In this document: positions 34,435 through 45,531 of the stretch, one piece after another
Position numbering within the stretch: the first letter of the stretch is position 1
Layout of the letters: each line of letters starts with the position of its first letter
Source of the DNA: Dipteronia dyeriana
Lineage: Eukaryota; Streptophyta; Magnoliopsida; Sapindales; Sapindaceae
Length of the DNA: 64,000 nt
Assembly (NCBI GenBank): GCA_032871835.1
Contig: CM065296.1
Location: forward strand, 4,102,001-4,166,000
Direction: 5' to 3'
Made by a program: the position numbers and the translations under genes
Notes under the pieces: model-generated
What the model was told of the DNA's origin: nothing
The model's database searches: none
What the model saw: only the letters and a program-made list of their open reading frames with translations

Positions 34435-35179
34435 CTTTTGCTCGAGATGGCCACGCATCATCTCGGGAAGGAGAGGCATGATGGTCTTTTGGCCATTGTT
34501 CCTTCCTTCGCACCCCTTCGCATTCTTCGACCGTATTCTAGCCACCATACTCCGAATTCGAATATGTTTTTGGACTAGAAACTGGGACTTCCTCATGCAC
34601 ATAGAATACTATGAAACTTAGACTAGAAAATAGGAATTCAACTTGATACACGAAGACGAAGACAATGCATACAACATGACTTGAAAGTTTCATAACTCTT
34701 GACTCGGAACTCGAAATCAAATGCAATAGTAACCGAAATGACAAGAACTCAATATGGAAAAATGTAATACCAAATTCAAGTCCAAGATCCATGTTAAATA
34801 AACATATAAAAACATATCACACAAGAATGTTTCACTTGGACAAAGTCCACAAACATGCAAGCTATCCAACAAGACAATTTAATGCATGAGCATTTATTAT
34901 CAAGTGTGTGAATGTGTTATACTAAATGAGCACAGTGATACAGGGACACATATGAATGAATTGTGTGTGTGTGCCTAAGCCTTGTAAGAGAAATGAGGTC
35001 TTAAGTATACATTTGTTGAACAATGAAGCACATTCTCTTAGAAGACTTGAACTTGTCTTGATGAGTTGCCATATAATCTTTGAAGCTTGAATCATCATCA
35101 AACTAAGTCAACTAAATCAATACAAGTGAAATAACATTTTGATATGGAATTAATGACAACACAAACCAAAAACTTAACA
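34435..35179 (-). repeat. U3 part of a Sirevirus-like 3' LTR
   Basis: On the minus strand the LTR begins TGTTAAGTTTTTGG at 35179, right after a purine tract. It runs leftward as T-rich U3 to the inverted-repeat arm at 34486-34441, then is cut by element A. The other arm and the TATA-like box are at 18309-18366 and 18275-18284. Combined length with 16856-18380 is about 2.27 kb, still lacking its end. Short open frames (34339-34621) are not genes. Confidence 0.6.
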
Positions 35180-35194
35180 ATTACCCCCTTTGGC
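35180..35194 (-). other. Polypurine tract next to Sirevirus-like LTR
   Basis: Minus strand GCCAAAGGGGGTAAT directly before TGTTAAG. Further purine tracts on the same strand lie at 35431-35440 (AAGGGGGA) and 35559-35569 (AAAAAGGGGGAG). Several purine tracts upstream of the 3' LTR are a reported trait of Sireviruses. Confidence 0.65.
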
Positions 35195-35726
35195 ATATTT
35201 ATGTCAAAACCCCTATACATATACTAAAACGAATACAAAAAAGATTAGTCACATTGAATTACAATAGATTGACACTCTTAGACTAATCTTCAATAAGTCT
35301 TGAATTTTTTCTTGATCTTCTCCTGTAGCAACCTAAAATCATCTTAAAGCACAATACATATAAAAGAGAAAATATATGGCAACATATAATTTGGATAAAA
35401 ATAAACAATAAAATCCCAAATACATGTATCTCCCCCTTAATACATGCCGAATCAAAAGTATTCTTAACCAAATCTTGAAACATAATATTACATGCCATAA
35501 GTTCAATTTCTCACTTTAAAACATAAAAAGAAATCAAGTAAGCTAGCACTATAATTGCTCCCCCTTTTTGACATGAAATGAAGCCAAAAGGATAAGAGAA
35601 GAGATGTGCCTCAAAGAAAAAAATACTAGCCACTTGCTTCATCAAAGAACTTTGTGCAATTGGTTGACCTCACATAATACTTTAGAGATGGTCTTGAGCT
35701 TGTAGCAATACTATCCTCTAACTTCT
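35195..35726 (-). other. Non-coding interval with extra purine tracts
   Basis: AT-rich sequence between the PF20167-like ORF and the PPT. Apart from the two extra purine tracts I see nothing coding; the frame 35283-35498 is not supported. Confidence 0.5.
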
Positions 35727-36720
35727 TTATTCTTGCATCTTGTTAAACAACATTTGCACTAAGTTCATCAACCTTTTCTTCAATTGAGTAGCCCACTCCA
35801 ATAGACAACTTGTGCTAGTCACATGGCTTGCATCTTGAGATCCACTAAATAGTCTAAATGTATCACAAGCCATTTCCTTACTTTTGTATGACATAAATGT
35901 CACACGTTTATCACCATACCTTTCCAAGGGTTGTAGTAGCACATCTTCCTTACGTCTCTTTACCCCAAGAGACAAACATAATTGAGTAATAGACCCGGGT
36001 AGTGCCAACTTTTTGTCCAAACTATTTGACAAAGCCGGACTATCTAGAAAATACATGAGATTTTCTCCAAGGTTTGTAGGTATTTGTCACTAAGGCATAC
36101 ACAATCTTAATCTTTTCCTTATTCAACTCCGTTGTGTTCGAAGATCCAATATAATTTGTGCATGTGAAAAGATGCCAAAAGGCACTTACCTTAGTTATCT
36201 CATTTTGACTAATGTAGGCTCTATTCTTCCACTCAGAAGTAGTATCATCACAAAGATTTTAACCCATGATATTGAGATTTTCAACCATGTCCATATATAG
36301 AAAATCCGACTTAATATCATTGGGCAACCCAGGAAACTTATGAATGTTCTCTGAGTTAACTCTAAATACAACATCTCTAACATCCACTAAGGCATCCATA
36401 AAGGTAGTACTTTCCTTATATTCGTGATAGAATTCTCTCACAAGACTATCATTAATCATACCTAGCATGCTTACCCATGATCCCCAATTTCTATCTATTT
36501 AGCAATGATGGATGTAAGACTCTACACACTTCCTCAAGTTAATTCCTCTCTCTTGATACATCTTCTTGGTTCCCATAATTCCTAAAGGATTTGACCTAGA
36601 GGGTTTGGGTCCCTTGGAGGAAGACTTGGTCTTGTCTATGGGTTTGGATGAATTTCCACTTCTAGTAGTTTTAGTTCTCCCCATGACCTTGTGTAGTGAG
36701 ATGCTAAACACATAAAACAA
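35727..36720 (-). pseudogene. PF20167-like (putative plant transposon protein) ORF remnant
   Basis: Reads from 36686 (MGRTKTTRSGNSSKPIDK, a basic Ser/Lys-rich N-terminus) leftward. Pieces: 36499-36720; 36259-36468 with SLVREFYHEYKES and NIHKFPGLPND; 35727-36056 with KLALPGSITQLCLSLGV, EDVLLQPLERYGDKRVTFM and a Cys/Leu-rich tail. LVREFY and a downstream GLP motif fit the domain named putative plant transposon protein (PF20167), found in many plant LTR elements and of unknown function. It is broken by stops between the pieces and at least one frameshift. The family assignment is from memory of the motif and needs an HMM search. Confidence 0.5.
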
Positions 36721-38399
36721 TTATGAGTGGAAACAACGAAAACAAGTTAGTCACAACTTAAAAATTAATGACATATGATAATATAAAGAATCATCATGCA
36801 AATCAAGATATATAAGATAGCATCTATATAATTTATCATATCAACTAAGAATATGCCAACTAGAATATACTTGAATCATGTGAACACAACATAAAAGAGA
36901 AAAAAGTTTAGCATGTAATGCTCCCCATTGATAAATGTTATAACTAAAATAAACAATAGCATAATGTTCACAAAGAAATTCACACAGTCACACACTTAAA
37001 CAATTTCAAAGAAACTTTTTAAAATAAGCTTCACAGACCATAAGAGATACATCAAGATTTTCAATCTCTCTCATAATTCTTCAAAAATTGCAAAGATATC
37101 AATGTACTTAGAAAACAAAGTGGGTGTGTGTGAATTTTGTTTCAAGTATATGTAAAGAAGTAATTTGATAATTAACATGAAAATCATATCAACATCTATT
37201 CATCTTAAGCTTTTCCACAAAAGGTCAAACCGATTTTCATCCAGATTTTGCTTTTAAGATAATAGATTTCAACATATGAGTGTGTGTGTACATGTGGCTA
37301 GTCATTCCATTTCTATTTTATAATCCGAGCATTATCATGATTTTCAACTATACTCCTTTAAGCCTTTTTTTTTATTGGGCTTTGAATCAAAGATTTTTCT
37401 TTTAATGATTCATTTCATCACTTCTTTGATTTTTTTTTGGTACTTACATTAAAAAAATACAATTCATGGTGGCTTTCACTCATCACAATGATATAGCCCC
37501 TTCCTACATTTGGTGGCGGCACAATCAAGGTGTGTAGTCCTTTTCGTGAAGGTACTCGTTGAGTTATATGTAATTTGCAGAGGCAAAGTGGATACAAACC
37601 AAAAGTCATCTTTAATGTACTAGTCATAGGACTTCAAGGTGTATCCATAAACTGACATATAGTCAAACTCAACTTACTTAACTAAACATTCAAGAGAAGC
37701 AAAGTGAATTTTTTTTAAAATCAAAGTTTTATGGTTTACAAGCACATGATATAAAAGTAATAGTATGAGATTCACTCAAGATCATTCCTTATGTTAACAA
37801 GTAGCTTTCAAAGAATATGAAGCTCTTATTTTTCAAAAATATTTCACTCAACAAACAAACATAAAAATAAGCATCATGATTAAGATCAATGTGAACATTT
37901 TCACTAAAGGATCTTAAAAGAGCAAATGTCAATGAGAACCACAAGAGTGCTACACTAGTTCTCTTAGTATGACATGCTACATGATATAATACCATTAATG
38001 AGTTGAGAGATGAAAAATTCAAGTAGGCAAGCATTAGGATATTGAGATACCTTTGCACGCCTTTTCGTTAAATATCACACTTTTTGCCCTTCTTATGAGC
38101 TCTCTTTGCTTGTTTGTCCTCATGACAACAAGTTAAAGGTGTTTCATCCCAAAAGAATAAAAAGAATAATATTTCAACTCAACACAAACATAAAAACGAC
38201 TTTCTCCAAAAGTCTTAACAAGAGTCACCAAATAGATTTCATAAAAGCAACTTCTCAAAAGTTAATCAATTGATTTTTATTATCAAACAAAGTTATGTGA
38301 GATAACTAAGTTCATGTCAAGACATGGAGGATTTCAAGCTAGCTAGCTAGAATTCTCAACACACTTGACACTTAGCCTTAAAGCTAACTCACATGTGCT
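36721..38399 (-). other. Long non-coding interval of the Sirevirus-like element
   Basis: About 1.7 kb of AT-rich sequence. Pol would be expected here in an autonomous element, but no integrase, RT or RNase H motif is seen in any frame. The frames 37418-37627 and 37789-38058 (minus) have no recognisable features. A CATGAGGACAAACAAG word (minus, near 38110-38130) recalls words near the 3' end of gypsy elements. Confidence 0.5.
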
Positions 38400-40385
38400 T
38401 CTTACGCCAGTGATAAGAGCACTCACCCTTGAACCATTTGTTCTTGGGTGAACTTACACAAACATTGTCAACATATTTCTTGACCACAATATTGAATGTA
38501 GAGTAATGTCCTTCAATGACTTGATTAACAATAATATCATTAACACTCTTTTTATCAACATTTGTAACACATGCTTGGTCAAGTTTAACAAGACTAGCTT
38601 TCTTCTTACTCCAAACATTTTTGTCATGCTAAACTACCATATCATGCTTCTCAATGTCTAAAGCCTTAGCATGCTCACTTTGAAGTTTAATCTCGTTATC
38701 TCATATGCATTCCCTAATTCGCAATGTTCAATGAATTTAAAGCATTTAGACTTAATGTGGCCTATTGTATTGCAATAGTGGCAAATAGAGATAAAAGGTG
38801 AGATTTTACCTTTAGGAGTAAAAGTAGCTAAAAAAGGTGTTTGTAAAGATACCTTGTTCGCCAACTTCTTTTTGGTCTTTATTCTTGTCTTCTTGAGTTA
38901 GAAGTGATGCTTTTAAGATCTCCTTTTCTACTATCGAGTCATCTTTACCACTATGAGAAGTAGCAAGATTCCTCACATTAGACACATTGACCGAATCATT
39001 AACTAAGTCCTCGATGGCCTCCTTAGCAATGTCGATTTCTTCATTGAATTCCTGATCCCTCTTCTTCAAGGTAGAAATGATCATTTCCTTCTCAATGACT
39101 ATCTTTTCAAGTTCTCTAAACTTCTTAAGAATATCACTCTTCTCACCTAGAAGCCTTGGAGTAACCATCACAAACTCATCTAATTGCTCATTGATCAAAT
39201 CATCATTTTTATCAACCTCTCAAAGCATTATCTCTAGCTTTCTCAAGACTCTCTATCTTAGCCAATAGCTTAAGATTTGTTGGATTAGAACTAGTACTTC
39301 TATGATGATTTGAACCAATATCCTTGCTAATAGATGTTGAACAATCTTCTTCTAGCATGGCGTAAGATATTGTAAGAGCAACAAAGTTGCTAACAAACTC
39401 CTCCTCACTTGAGGACTCTTCATTAGAGCTCTCCTTATCACTAGAGTCACCATCATTCCAAGTGACCGCCATTGCCTTACCCTTATTTTCCTTAGTAGTC
39501 TTCTCACTTGGACATTTTGAAGCATAAAGACCGAATTTCTTGCACATAAAGCACTTCACCTTATGATAGCTCTTGGCATGACCAATCTTCTCATGTTTTG
39601 GAGATTGTGATTTCTTAACTTCCTTTTCCTTAGAGAATTTGCCACTCGGCTTGGCAAATCTTCTCATAAACTTTCTAAACTTCCTAACCAATAATGCCAT
39701 CTCATCATCGTCATCTTCTTCACTTTTTTCATTTATGACTTTGAGAGCTACTCTCTTGCTCTTAGCTTTAGGTTTCAATCTTGACTCATAGGTTTGAAGA
39801 GACTCTAACAATTCATCAATACTTATAGTGTCCACATCCTTGCTCTCTTTGATAGGCGTCACCTTAGCCTTGAACCATTTGGGTAAAGATCCTAAGATCT
39901 TCCAACTGAGCCTCTCACCGGAGATAGGAACACCAAGCGCTTGACATTGATTAGCTATGTTCAAAAGCTTAAATTGGAAATCATCAAACTTGTCCTACTC
40001 ACTTATTTGTAGCATTTCAAATTGAGATATTAGTATTTGGAGATGAGATTTCCTAACCTCCTTGGTTTCTTCATAAGTCGGTTGAAGAACATCCCAAGCC
40101 TTCTTAGCAGTCTCAAAATTTTGGATATAGGAAAATTTCCTACTATCCACACCTCAAAAAATAGCGTTCACCGCTCGATGATGCCATTTAGCTAGCTCAA
40201 ACTCAATGGCTCCTTCCGCCTCTTGGTTTAGGAACTATAGATCCATCTTCAGGCATTTTGTTAGGAGGATTGTAGCCTTCCTAAATCGACATCCAAGCTC
40301 TCTCATCTATAGACCAGATGTATGCCTTCATCCTTAGTTTCTGAAACCCGTTGTTTTACCCTTAAGTAAGTTGCTTCAGACCTCT
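38400..40385 (-). pseudogene. gag: Sirevirus-type gag remnant
   Basis: Minus-strand gag. The N-terminus near 40331 reads MKAYIWSIDERAW; the core (39212-39964) has LSWKILGSLPKWFKAKVTPI and IDELLESLQTYESRL, as in UBN2-type gag, then an acidic patch and the knuckle CFMCKKFGLYASKC. A coiled-coil piece (38812-39198) follows and, in 38658-38864, a second knuckle ICHYCNTIGHIKSKCFKF. Near 38430-38480 a KNKWFKGECS stretch may be the decayed entry to the protease (KWxxDSGCS in the family). Several stops and frameshifts. Confidence 0.7.
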
Positions 40386-40412
40386 TCTTGAAAAACCATC
40401 TCTCCAAAAACC

Positions 40413-41226
40413 TGTAGGGGAAAATCGATTCAAAACAAGACGAAAGCGTAAAATTAGGGTTTAGAGTATTTTTTTTTTAAATACTGTAAAATAAATTACC
40501 ATAACCCTAGATTAATTGACATATAATTAAAGTATCGTACCTTTTTCTCGTGATGATTGAAAAAACGTCAAATTTAATCCGTAAGATCTTCCAATCCAAT
40601 CATGAACGTGAATCACTTAGGAGTGTGTGCTCCATTTCTTTAAATTGTATACCTGAGAATAGAAACAAATAAAATCTTTTTCTTTGTTAGTCACAATAAT
40701 CCTCCAAGTGAAAAACAAAGAACGTTAGGTCACTTGTGAATTATCAATTAAATTGATTGAAACTCGCGTGAACCTTGATTCGATATTGTACACAAAACCT
40801 TTTGATGTAAAGGCTACTAGTGCACTATCGAAAACAAAACATACGTTTTGTCATCCTCTTCTCCTTGGCTGAATTCAATACACAATATCAATGAGTTGGC
40901 CGAATTTTACCTAGATCAAAAACTGATTTTTTCTCTCTCAAAATTCTCTAGCTTGGCCGAAATTTTCAACATAAAATTATCTTTCGCCAAATTCACTAGG
41001 TGTAAATCCTCTCATAAAGAGGATTTACTTAGTGGGAAATAATCCTTTCTCTAGGTGGATATACTTGACGACAAAGAATCCATTTCAAAGAAAGATTTCT
41101 TTTCCACACCAAGACTCCTAATCCAACTCAAAAATATGTATTTATTCAATAACCAATTATTGGATATAATTAAATTGTGACTAAATCAAAAACTTCATAA
41201 TTTGATCAATTGTCAATTAAAGTCCT
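40413..41226 (-). repeat. Truncated LTR of the copia 1/2 family, minus strand
   Basis: Starts TGTAGGGGAAAATCG, matching the solo LTR at 54061, and matches about the last 810 bp of the LTR in reverse. It breaks off after AATTAAAGTCCT. It interrupts the N-terminal part of the Sirevirus-like gag. The right part of the LTR is lost. Confidence 0.8.
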
Positions 41227-41362
41227 GAATGCTTGTTTATTTGGGGTAATTTGTATTAATATTGGTTAATTGAAAAATCGGTAAATTAAAAACCTATTCA
41301 CCCCCCCCTATAGGTTTATAGACACACACGTTCTAGGGAATTTTTAACTCCGATCTATAATT
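41227..41362. other. Short unclassified stretch between two LTR fragments
   Basis: AT-rich, with AAAACCTATTCACCCCC followed by TATAGG. This C-run motif is common near the ends of plant copia LTRs, so it may be another LTR fragment; not assignable. Confidence 0.35.
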
Positions 41363-41523
41363 CAATCCCGACCGGGGTTTTGTCCCCACTGGGTGTCATG
41401 AGATCATCTTTTATTAGCTTAGGTAGGTTTAGGAAGGATGACTTTTTGTGACATGGCATCTTTATTTCCCGAATCTCTTGGTAATTATGCTGACTCATCA
41501 TTCTTCAGATTTTACCTATAACA
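41363..41523 (-). repeat. 3' LTR of Tat element, truncated
   Basis: About 160 bp matching 52803-52977 (ATTCAATCCCGACCGGGGTT to CTATAACA), with an internal 20-bp deletion (CAACAGCCCTAA region). The remaining 550 bp of the LTR are missing. Confidence 0.85.
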
Positions 41524-41888
41524 ATACCCCTTTAAACACACGGGGTCGGATAACTAATTGTCGCAAATAGGGTGCATCTGGCTGTGTGTGCTTAATTCAC
41601 TTCATTATTTTTTTCATGTAATCTATTAATGATCTTTAGTGCACTACTGTTATCAGCCACACATATTTTGGCTGATGAAATCATTACGCATCTTTTTCAA
41701 AATTTAGATGGAGCGTGGTTTTCGGTTCTCGTGCACCTTCTTCTCTTTCAGCTGATGACGCATGCTTACCTTGGTTATGTCACTTGCATGTATATATTTT
41801 CTAGAGGTAGTTCACTTTTTCATTTTATGATTAGACATCTTTCTTTGGCAAAAAACAATCCCTAGATTTCTTTTTCCTTCGATCCCCT
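41524..41888. other. PPT and non-coding interval of Tat element
   Basis: Minus strand TTTAAAGGGGTAT lies at the LTR junction (41523-41534) as PPT. The rest is AT-rich; the frame 41629-41865 (+) is unsupported. Confidence 0.5.
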
Positions 41889-43138
41889 TGCTCTTTTCAG
41901 ATCTGTCATCCTTTCTAGCATTTTTCAAGGTATGGATCTTATTGTTCGTCATCAATACTTTGAGCTTATTCTTCGTGCTATTGAGGCTTGTGATGATAAG
42001 AATGCTGTTAGGTTCGAGTCTATCCTCCAGGGCATCTCCCCTCTTCCTACCAACCTACTGCATTAGACGTGGATTATTCTATGGTTCACCGAGAATTTGC
42101 TCTCATCTCCTCTGATATTTTTAACTGTGATTCGGTTGATGTTTATGTAGATATGTCGAAACAAAGTAGCTCCAGGTGGACCACCAGAGCTTCTCCCAAA
42201 GAATCTGCTCACGCATCAATCGACTTGAAGATATCTTTTCAACTTCTCAAAATGAAAGATGTGTCACAGAAGCGACAAGCTCGGATGCTAAGGTTCAATG
42301 CTGACCACCCCTATTTGTTTGATTCAAAGATAAATATTGTGAATGAGGATGAGCTACCAAAAATTGAGTACCGATTCAATCTAACCAGTGCATAAAAATT
42401 GTACTGTAGCGACGATCAGGTTGTATGGAACCCTGCCCCAGGTACGGTCGCTATATACGGGGCTATGTTATCCTCAGGGGTTACTTTCCCCCTTCAACTT
42501 TTCATCGCTCAATTCTTGGCAGATGTTGGTATTGCTCTCGTCCAACTGACCCTCAATTCTTACCGGGTGTTGGTCAGTTTGAGGCATCTATGGAAAAAGC
42601 TTAGGGTAAAATAACCCCCGACCCCTTAAGAGATCCGCATCTTTTATATGCTAAACCGATCTGATAATGAAGGAACTTTCTACCTTCAATCCATATCTCA
42701 AAGCTTGTGGATTCATCATGGATATAAGGGGAAACTTGTACCCCTTCGGATAAAGATCACAAGGGATTTATTTAGGGGTTCCCCTCCTCAAACAAGTACT
42801 GGAAGAACAGTTGGTTCTTCGTTGGAGGTGAATAGAGTGAAATAGTCATCGTTGACCCCATACAAGGGTTGATACGGAATAGAGCTCCAAGGCACTTCTG
42901 CAATCCTGAGCATTGGAACAAAACTTCCCCATCTCTGATAAAGAGCTAGGCCGATATGGTGGTCAAGGCGGCTGAGACCTCTTGGGAAGAGAGGGGTCAT
43001 CGTTTCCTTTACGTTGAGGCATATTTGATCAAGGTAGGGCTTTTTCCCATGATTTCTTCCCGTCGTAGACGATGTGAGTCATCCTTGCTTTATTTTTTAG
43101 TGTAAACTGTCATGTGTGCTCTTCCCTTACACTGACTG
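41889..43138 (+). pseudogene. Antisense extra ORF of Tat element, N-terminal part (PF04195-like)
   Basis: Lies on the strand opposite to gag-pol. A piece from 41932 (MDLIVRHQYFELILRAIE) is followed by a frame running 42069-42845 with stops only at 42393 and 42612. The middle part IYGAMLSSGVTFPLQLFIAQ and LVQLTLNSYRVLV fits the plant domain called putative gypsy type transposon (PF04195). WEERGHRFLYVEAYLIK near 42985-43030 then belongs to the same protein. Function of these antisense proteins is unknown. Confidence in the family is moderate; the length of the shared frame makes it clearly coding in origin. Confidence 0.6.
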
Positions 43139-44452
43139 TTGATTATTGTGTGGCACTTTTTCCTTTTAGTATACAATGTGGACATCGTCACAAGTGATCA
43201 AGGCGAGAAGGCCAAGCACGTCGATCAGGTCAGTGGAAAAGCTACAGTCGATCAGGTTTCTCAGGGAATTGCTCCACCTAAACTTGATCTGGTGGAATAT
43301 GTGTATGAATCTGACTGCCATTCTTACGATGTCCCCCCTGGACAGGTTGGTACAAGTGATCGCTATCCTTCCCGATCTCAAAGCAACCGTTGGGTCCGTT
43401 CCAAAAAAAGGGTCGGTCGGGTGCGGTCTAGTTTTGAAGCATCTGATCATGTAAGACGTGATCGAGATAGGTCTGAAAGGGAGCGTCGGGGAAGGGAAGA
43501 TTCGTGAAGGGAGAAATCACATGAAGTAGATGTGATAGACAAGGCTCCAAGCCATAAGGAGGCTAAGACTACTGAAAGGTCTTCTGCTCCCGATGCCCTT
43601 CGTATGAGAACGGGTCTTGCATTCGGAGTTGACCCGATGTTGCCTACCAAGTGGTTGACCCAATCATTTTAGAGGAAGAGGAAGAGGAGGAGAATGACCA
43701 GAAAATGGTTTCTATCCTTGTTTTGTGAGAACTGCGATCCAAGAAAAGGAATGATCTGGATTCATTAAGCTTATCTTCCACTCACCCTGTGCCAATCGAG
43801 ATTACGGACCAGGCGCTTCCTTTAAGTGAGTCTCCTCAGGTTCAGGCTGTACCGCCATCTCATTGCCCCGAGAAAGCTCCTATACAGCTTAGCGTTAGGC
43901 ACCAGATCGTTTTTTCTGATTCTGAAGGTGACGATGGTTGTCCCAACGAGGAAGAGAAGATAGCTGATGAAGGCTTCATTGATCTGTCTGAGAAACAGGC
44001 TCTTCATTTTGTTTTGAAACCAATAGAAGAAGCAGCTGTGTAGTTGGAGGGGAATGTCAGGGTGAGTGAGCCTATTGGTGCCTCTTCCACTATGCCTGTT
44101 GAGTTTCTTTATCTTGAGAATACTATCGAAAATCAAATTTCTGAGAATGAGGCCCCCCCAGGTCACTACATATGCTAATCTTCATGGGGAAGATGTTGGG
44201 ATTTTGAAGACTCCAACCACTGCTGATCATGCCATTCTCTCCTCTCCTCTCCTCGGGCTCGATCTGCTCTTGTTGTTTCAGTCATTGAGCTTTCTCATTT
44301 CCCTTCATTTAGCAGTTCTCTAACCGACCCCCTTTTTCATGTTTCATTTAATGTCATCAAGGGTTGGATATATTGTCGAAGGGTGTTGGAAGAATGCCCA
44401 AAATGCTGTAGATTTTGAGCGGGACTGCATGATATTTAGTAATGGTGTTTTT
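43139..44452 (+). pseudogene. Antisense extra ORF, central low-complexity part
   Basis: Open frame 43139-43507 (DIVTSDQGEKAKHVDQV, then an Arg/Ser-rich stretch RDRDRSERERRGRED) in one frame, and 43789-44043 in another (acidic, EGDDGCPNEEEKIADEGF). At the end, KNAQNAVDFERDCMIF and SNGVF (to 44452) reach the donor of a candidate intron. Upstream, AAG|GTAGGG at 43031 and TTTTAG at 43172 may bound another intron, but the joined frame is ambiguous. Confidence 0.5.
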
Positions 44453-44531
44453 GTAAGTCTCTCCACCATTTATGTTATTTTTCTTCCGATCCTTCCATCT
44501 ATCTAACAAGCCTTTTGTTGATCCTTTACAG
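44453..44531 (+). other. Candidate phase-0 intron in the antisense ORF
   Basis: 79 bp, GTAAGTC at the 5' end and TCCTTTACAG at the 3' end, with a TC-rich interior that contains a stop in the upstream frame (TCTATCTAA). Removal joins SNGVF to AIEALTRVIFEKNKQ without a frame change. Splicing is inferred from sequence only. Confidence 0.5.
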
Positions 44532-45531
44532 GCCATAGAGGCGTTAACTCGGGTAATCTTTGAGAAAAATAAACAGGTTGCTGAGATTTCTCAACTGAAG
44601 CTGGCTCTCACCGAGAAAGATGAGGCTTTAAAGTCTTCTGCTGCCAGTTCTTTCAAGGCTAGCCAGCATGCAAATAAGCTGAAGGCACATACAACAACCG
44701 AGATGGCTCTGAGAAAGACACTTGTGAATGTTCAGAATAGAGCCACTGCATCTGATGAAGCTCTCAGGCAACTCACTACAAGGAACGTTGAGCTAGAGAA
44801 GAGAGTTGCCAAGGCTGAGCTACGGAGCGCTAAACTTAAATTAAAGGCCATTTTGGTTGAGACATCGGTGAAGAAGACTCGGGAAAAAAACCAGGATTGC
44901 CCATGACTCCCTTGCATCAGCTCAACAGAAGATGCTAGAGATGCAGCAAGCGTCCGAGGAGGCTAGGCTTCATTATGAGCATCTCACCAAAGACTTGGAA
45001 CAACAACAAATCAGCATGGAAGTTCTTTTGCATGAAGCCTGGCTAGACCTTGAGGTTTAAAATGTTGATAGATACAAGAGGTCTTCTGCTTTCGACCCTA
45101 CGCTGCTGAGGGAGTTTGAGAGAGGACTGAAAACTGTCAGGCAGTTCTTCAACTAGAGGGAAAGGTCCTCCAAAGAATCTCTCATGAAGTGGGACCGAAC
45201 AATATCTAAGCATCAGAGGGAGTCCCTGGAAACAATCAGGAACCAGCGGATTAGGTGGAAGGAATATTGCAAATCTATCGGAAAGGATCCCCTCCTCATG
45301 TACCTCGAGCTCCCTTCGAAGGTATTCCTTGTGTCTTTTCATACTGGTCAGGACAGTGGCGCTCTGACCAAAGAGGTCGATGTCGGTCTCTCACACGATG
45401 TAGATTACTTTCCCTTTGTATCTACTGATCCTGATGATAACATCTCCTGGCCAGATTTTGGAGACTTCGATGAAGACGATGATGTTCTTCCTTCTGGTAT
45501 TGGGAGATCCTCCGTTGCTGGGAACAACTGA
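44532..45531 (+). pseudogene. Antisense extra ORF, coiled-coil and C-terminus
   Basis: Long helical, heptad-like region (AIEALTRVIFEKNKQVAEI through NVELEKRVAKAEL). A single extra A in a 7-A run (44884-44890) shifts the frame. The new frame continues with RIAHDSLASAQQKMLEMQQ and two stops (near 45058 and 45155) to IRWKEYCKSIGKDPLLMYL and an acidic Asp-rich tail (DFDEDDD), ending in VAGNN and TGA at 45531. Only one shift and two stops in 1 kb: it is among the best preserved coding remnants of the window. Confidence 0.65.

Larger units (their letters stand above)
34435..40412 (-). mobile_element. Sirevirus-like copia element, non-autonomous, minus strand
   Basis: Read on the minus strand: gag remnant (about 40.4-38.4 kb), a long non-coding interval, an ORF with similarity to the plant-transposon domain PF20167 (36.7-35.7 kb), several purine tracts, then the LTR at 35179. 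No integrase, RT or RNase H is recognisable. The left end is cut by element A and the right end by a copia LTR fragment at 40413. Lineage call rests on gag style, the purine tracts with GCCAAAGGGGG and the LTR inverted repeat. Confidence 0.6.

Noticed and set aside
34339..34621. Three overlapping open frames at the end of element A
   Set aside because: They cross the LTR boundary and the inverted-repeat arm; no protein features.
36195..36720. Envelope-like protein
   Set aside because: No signal peptide, transmembrane segment or glycoprotein feature; motifs fit the PF20167-type domain better.
43447..43650. Minus-strand frames within the antisense ORF region
   Set aside because: Shadows of the + strand frame, without gypsy motifs.
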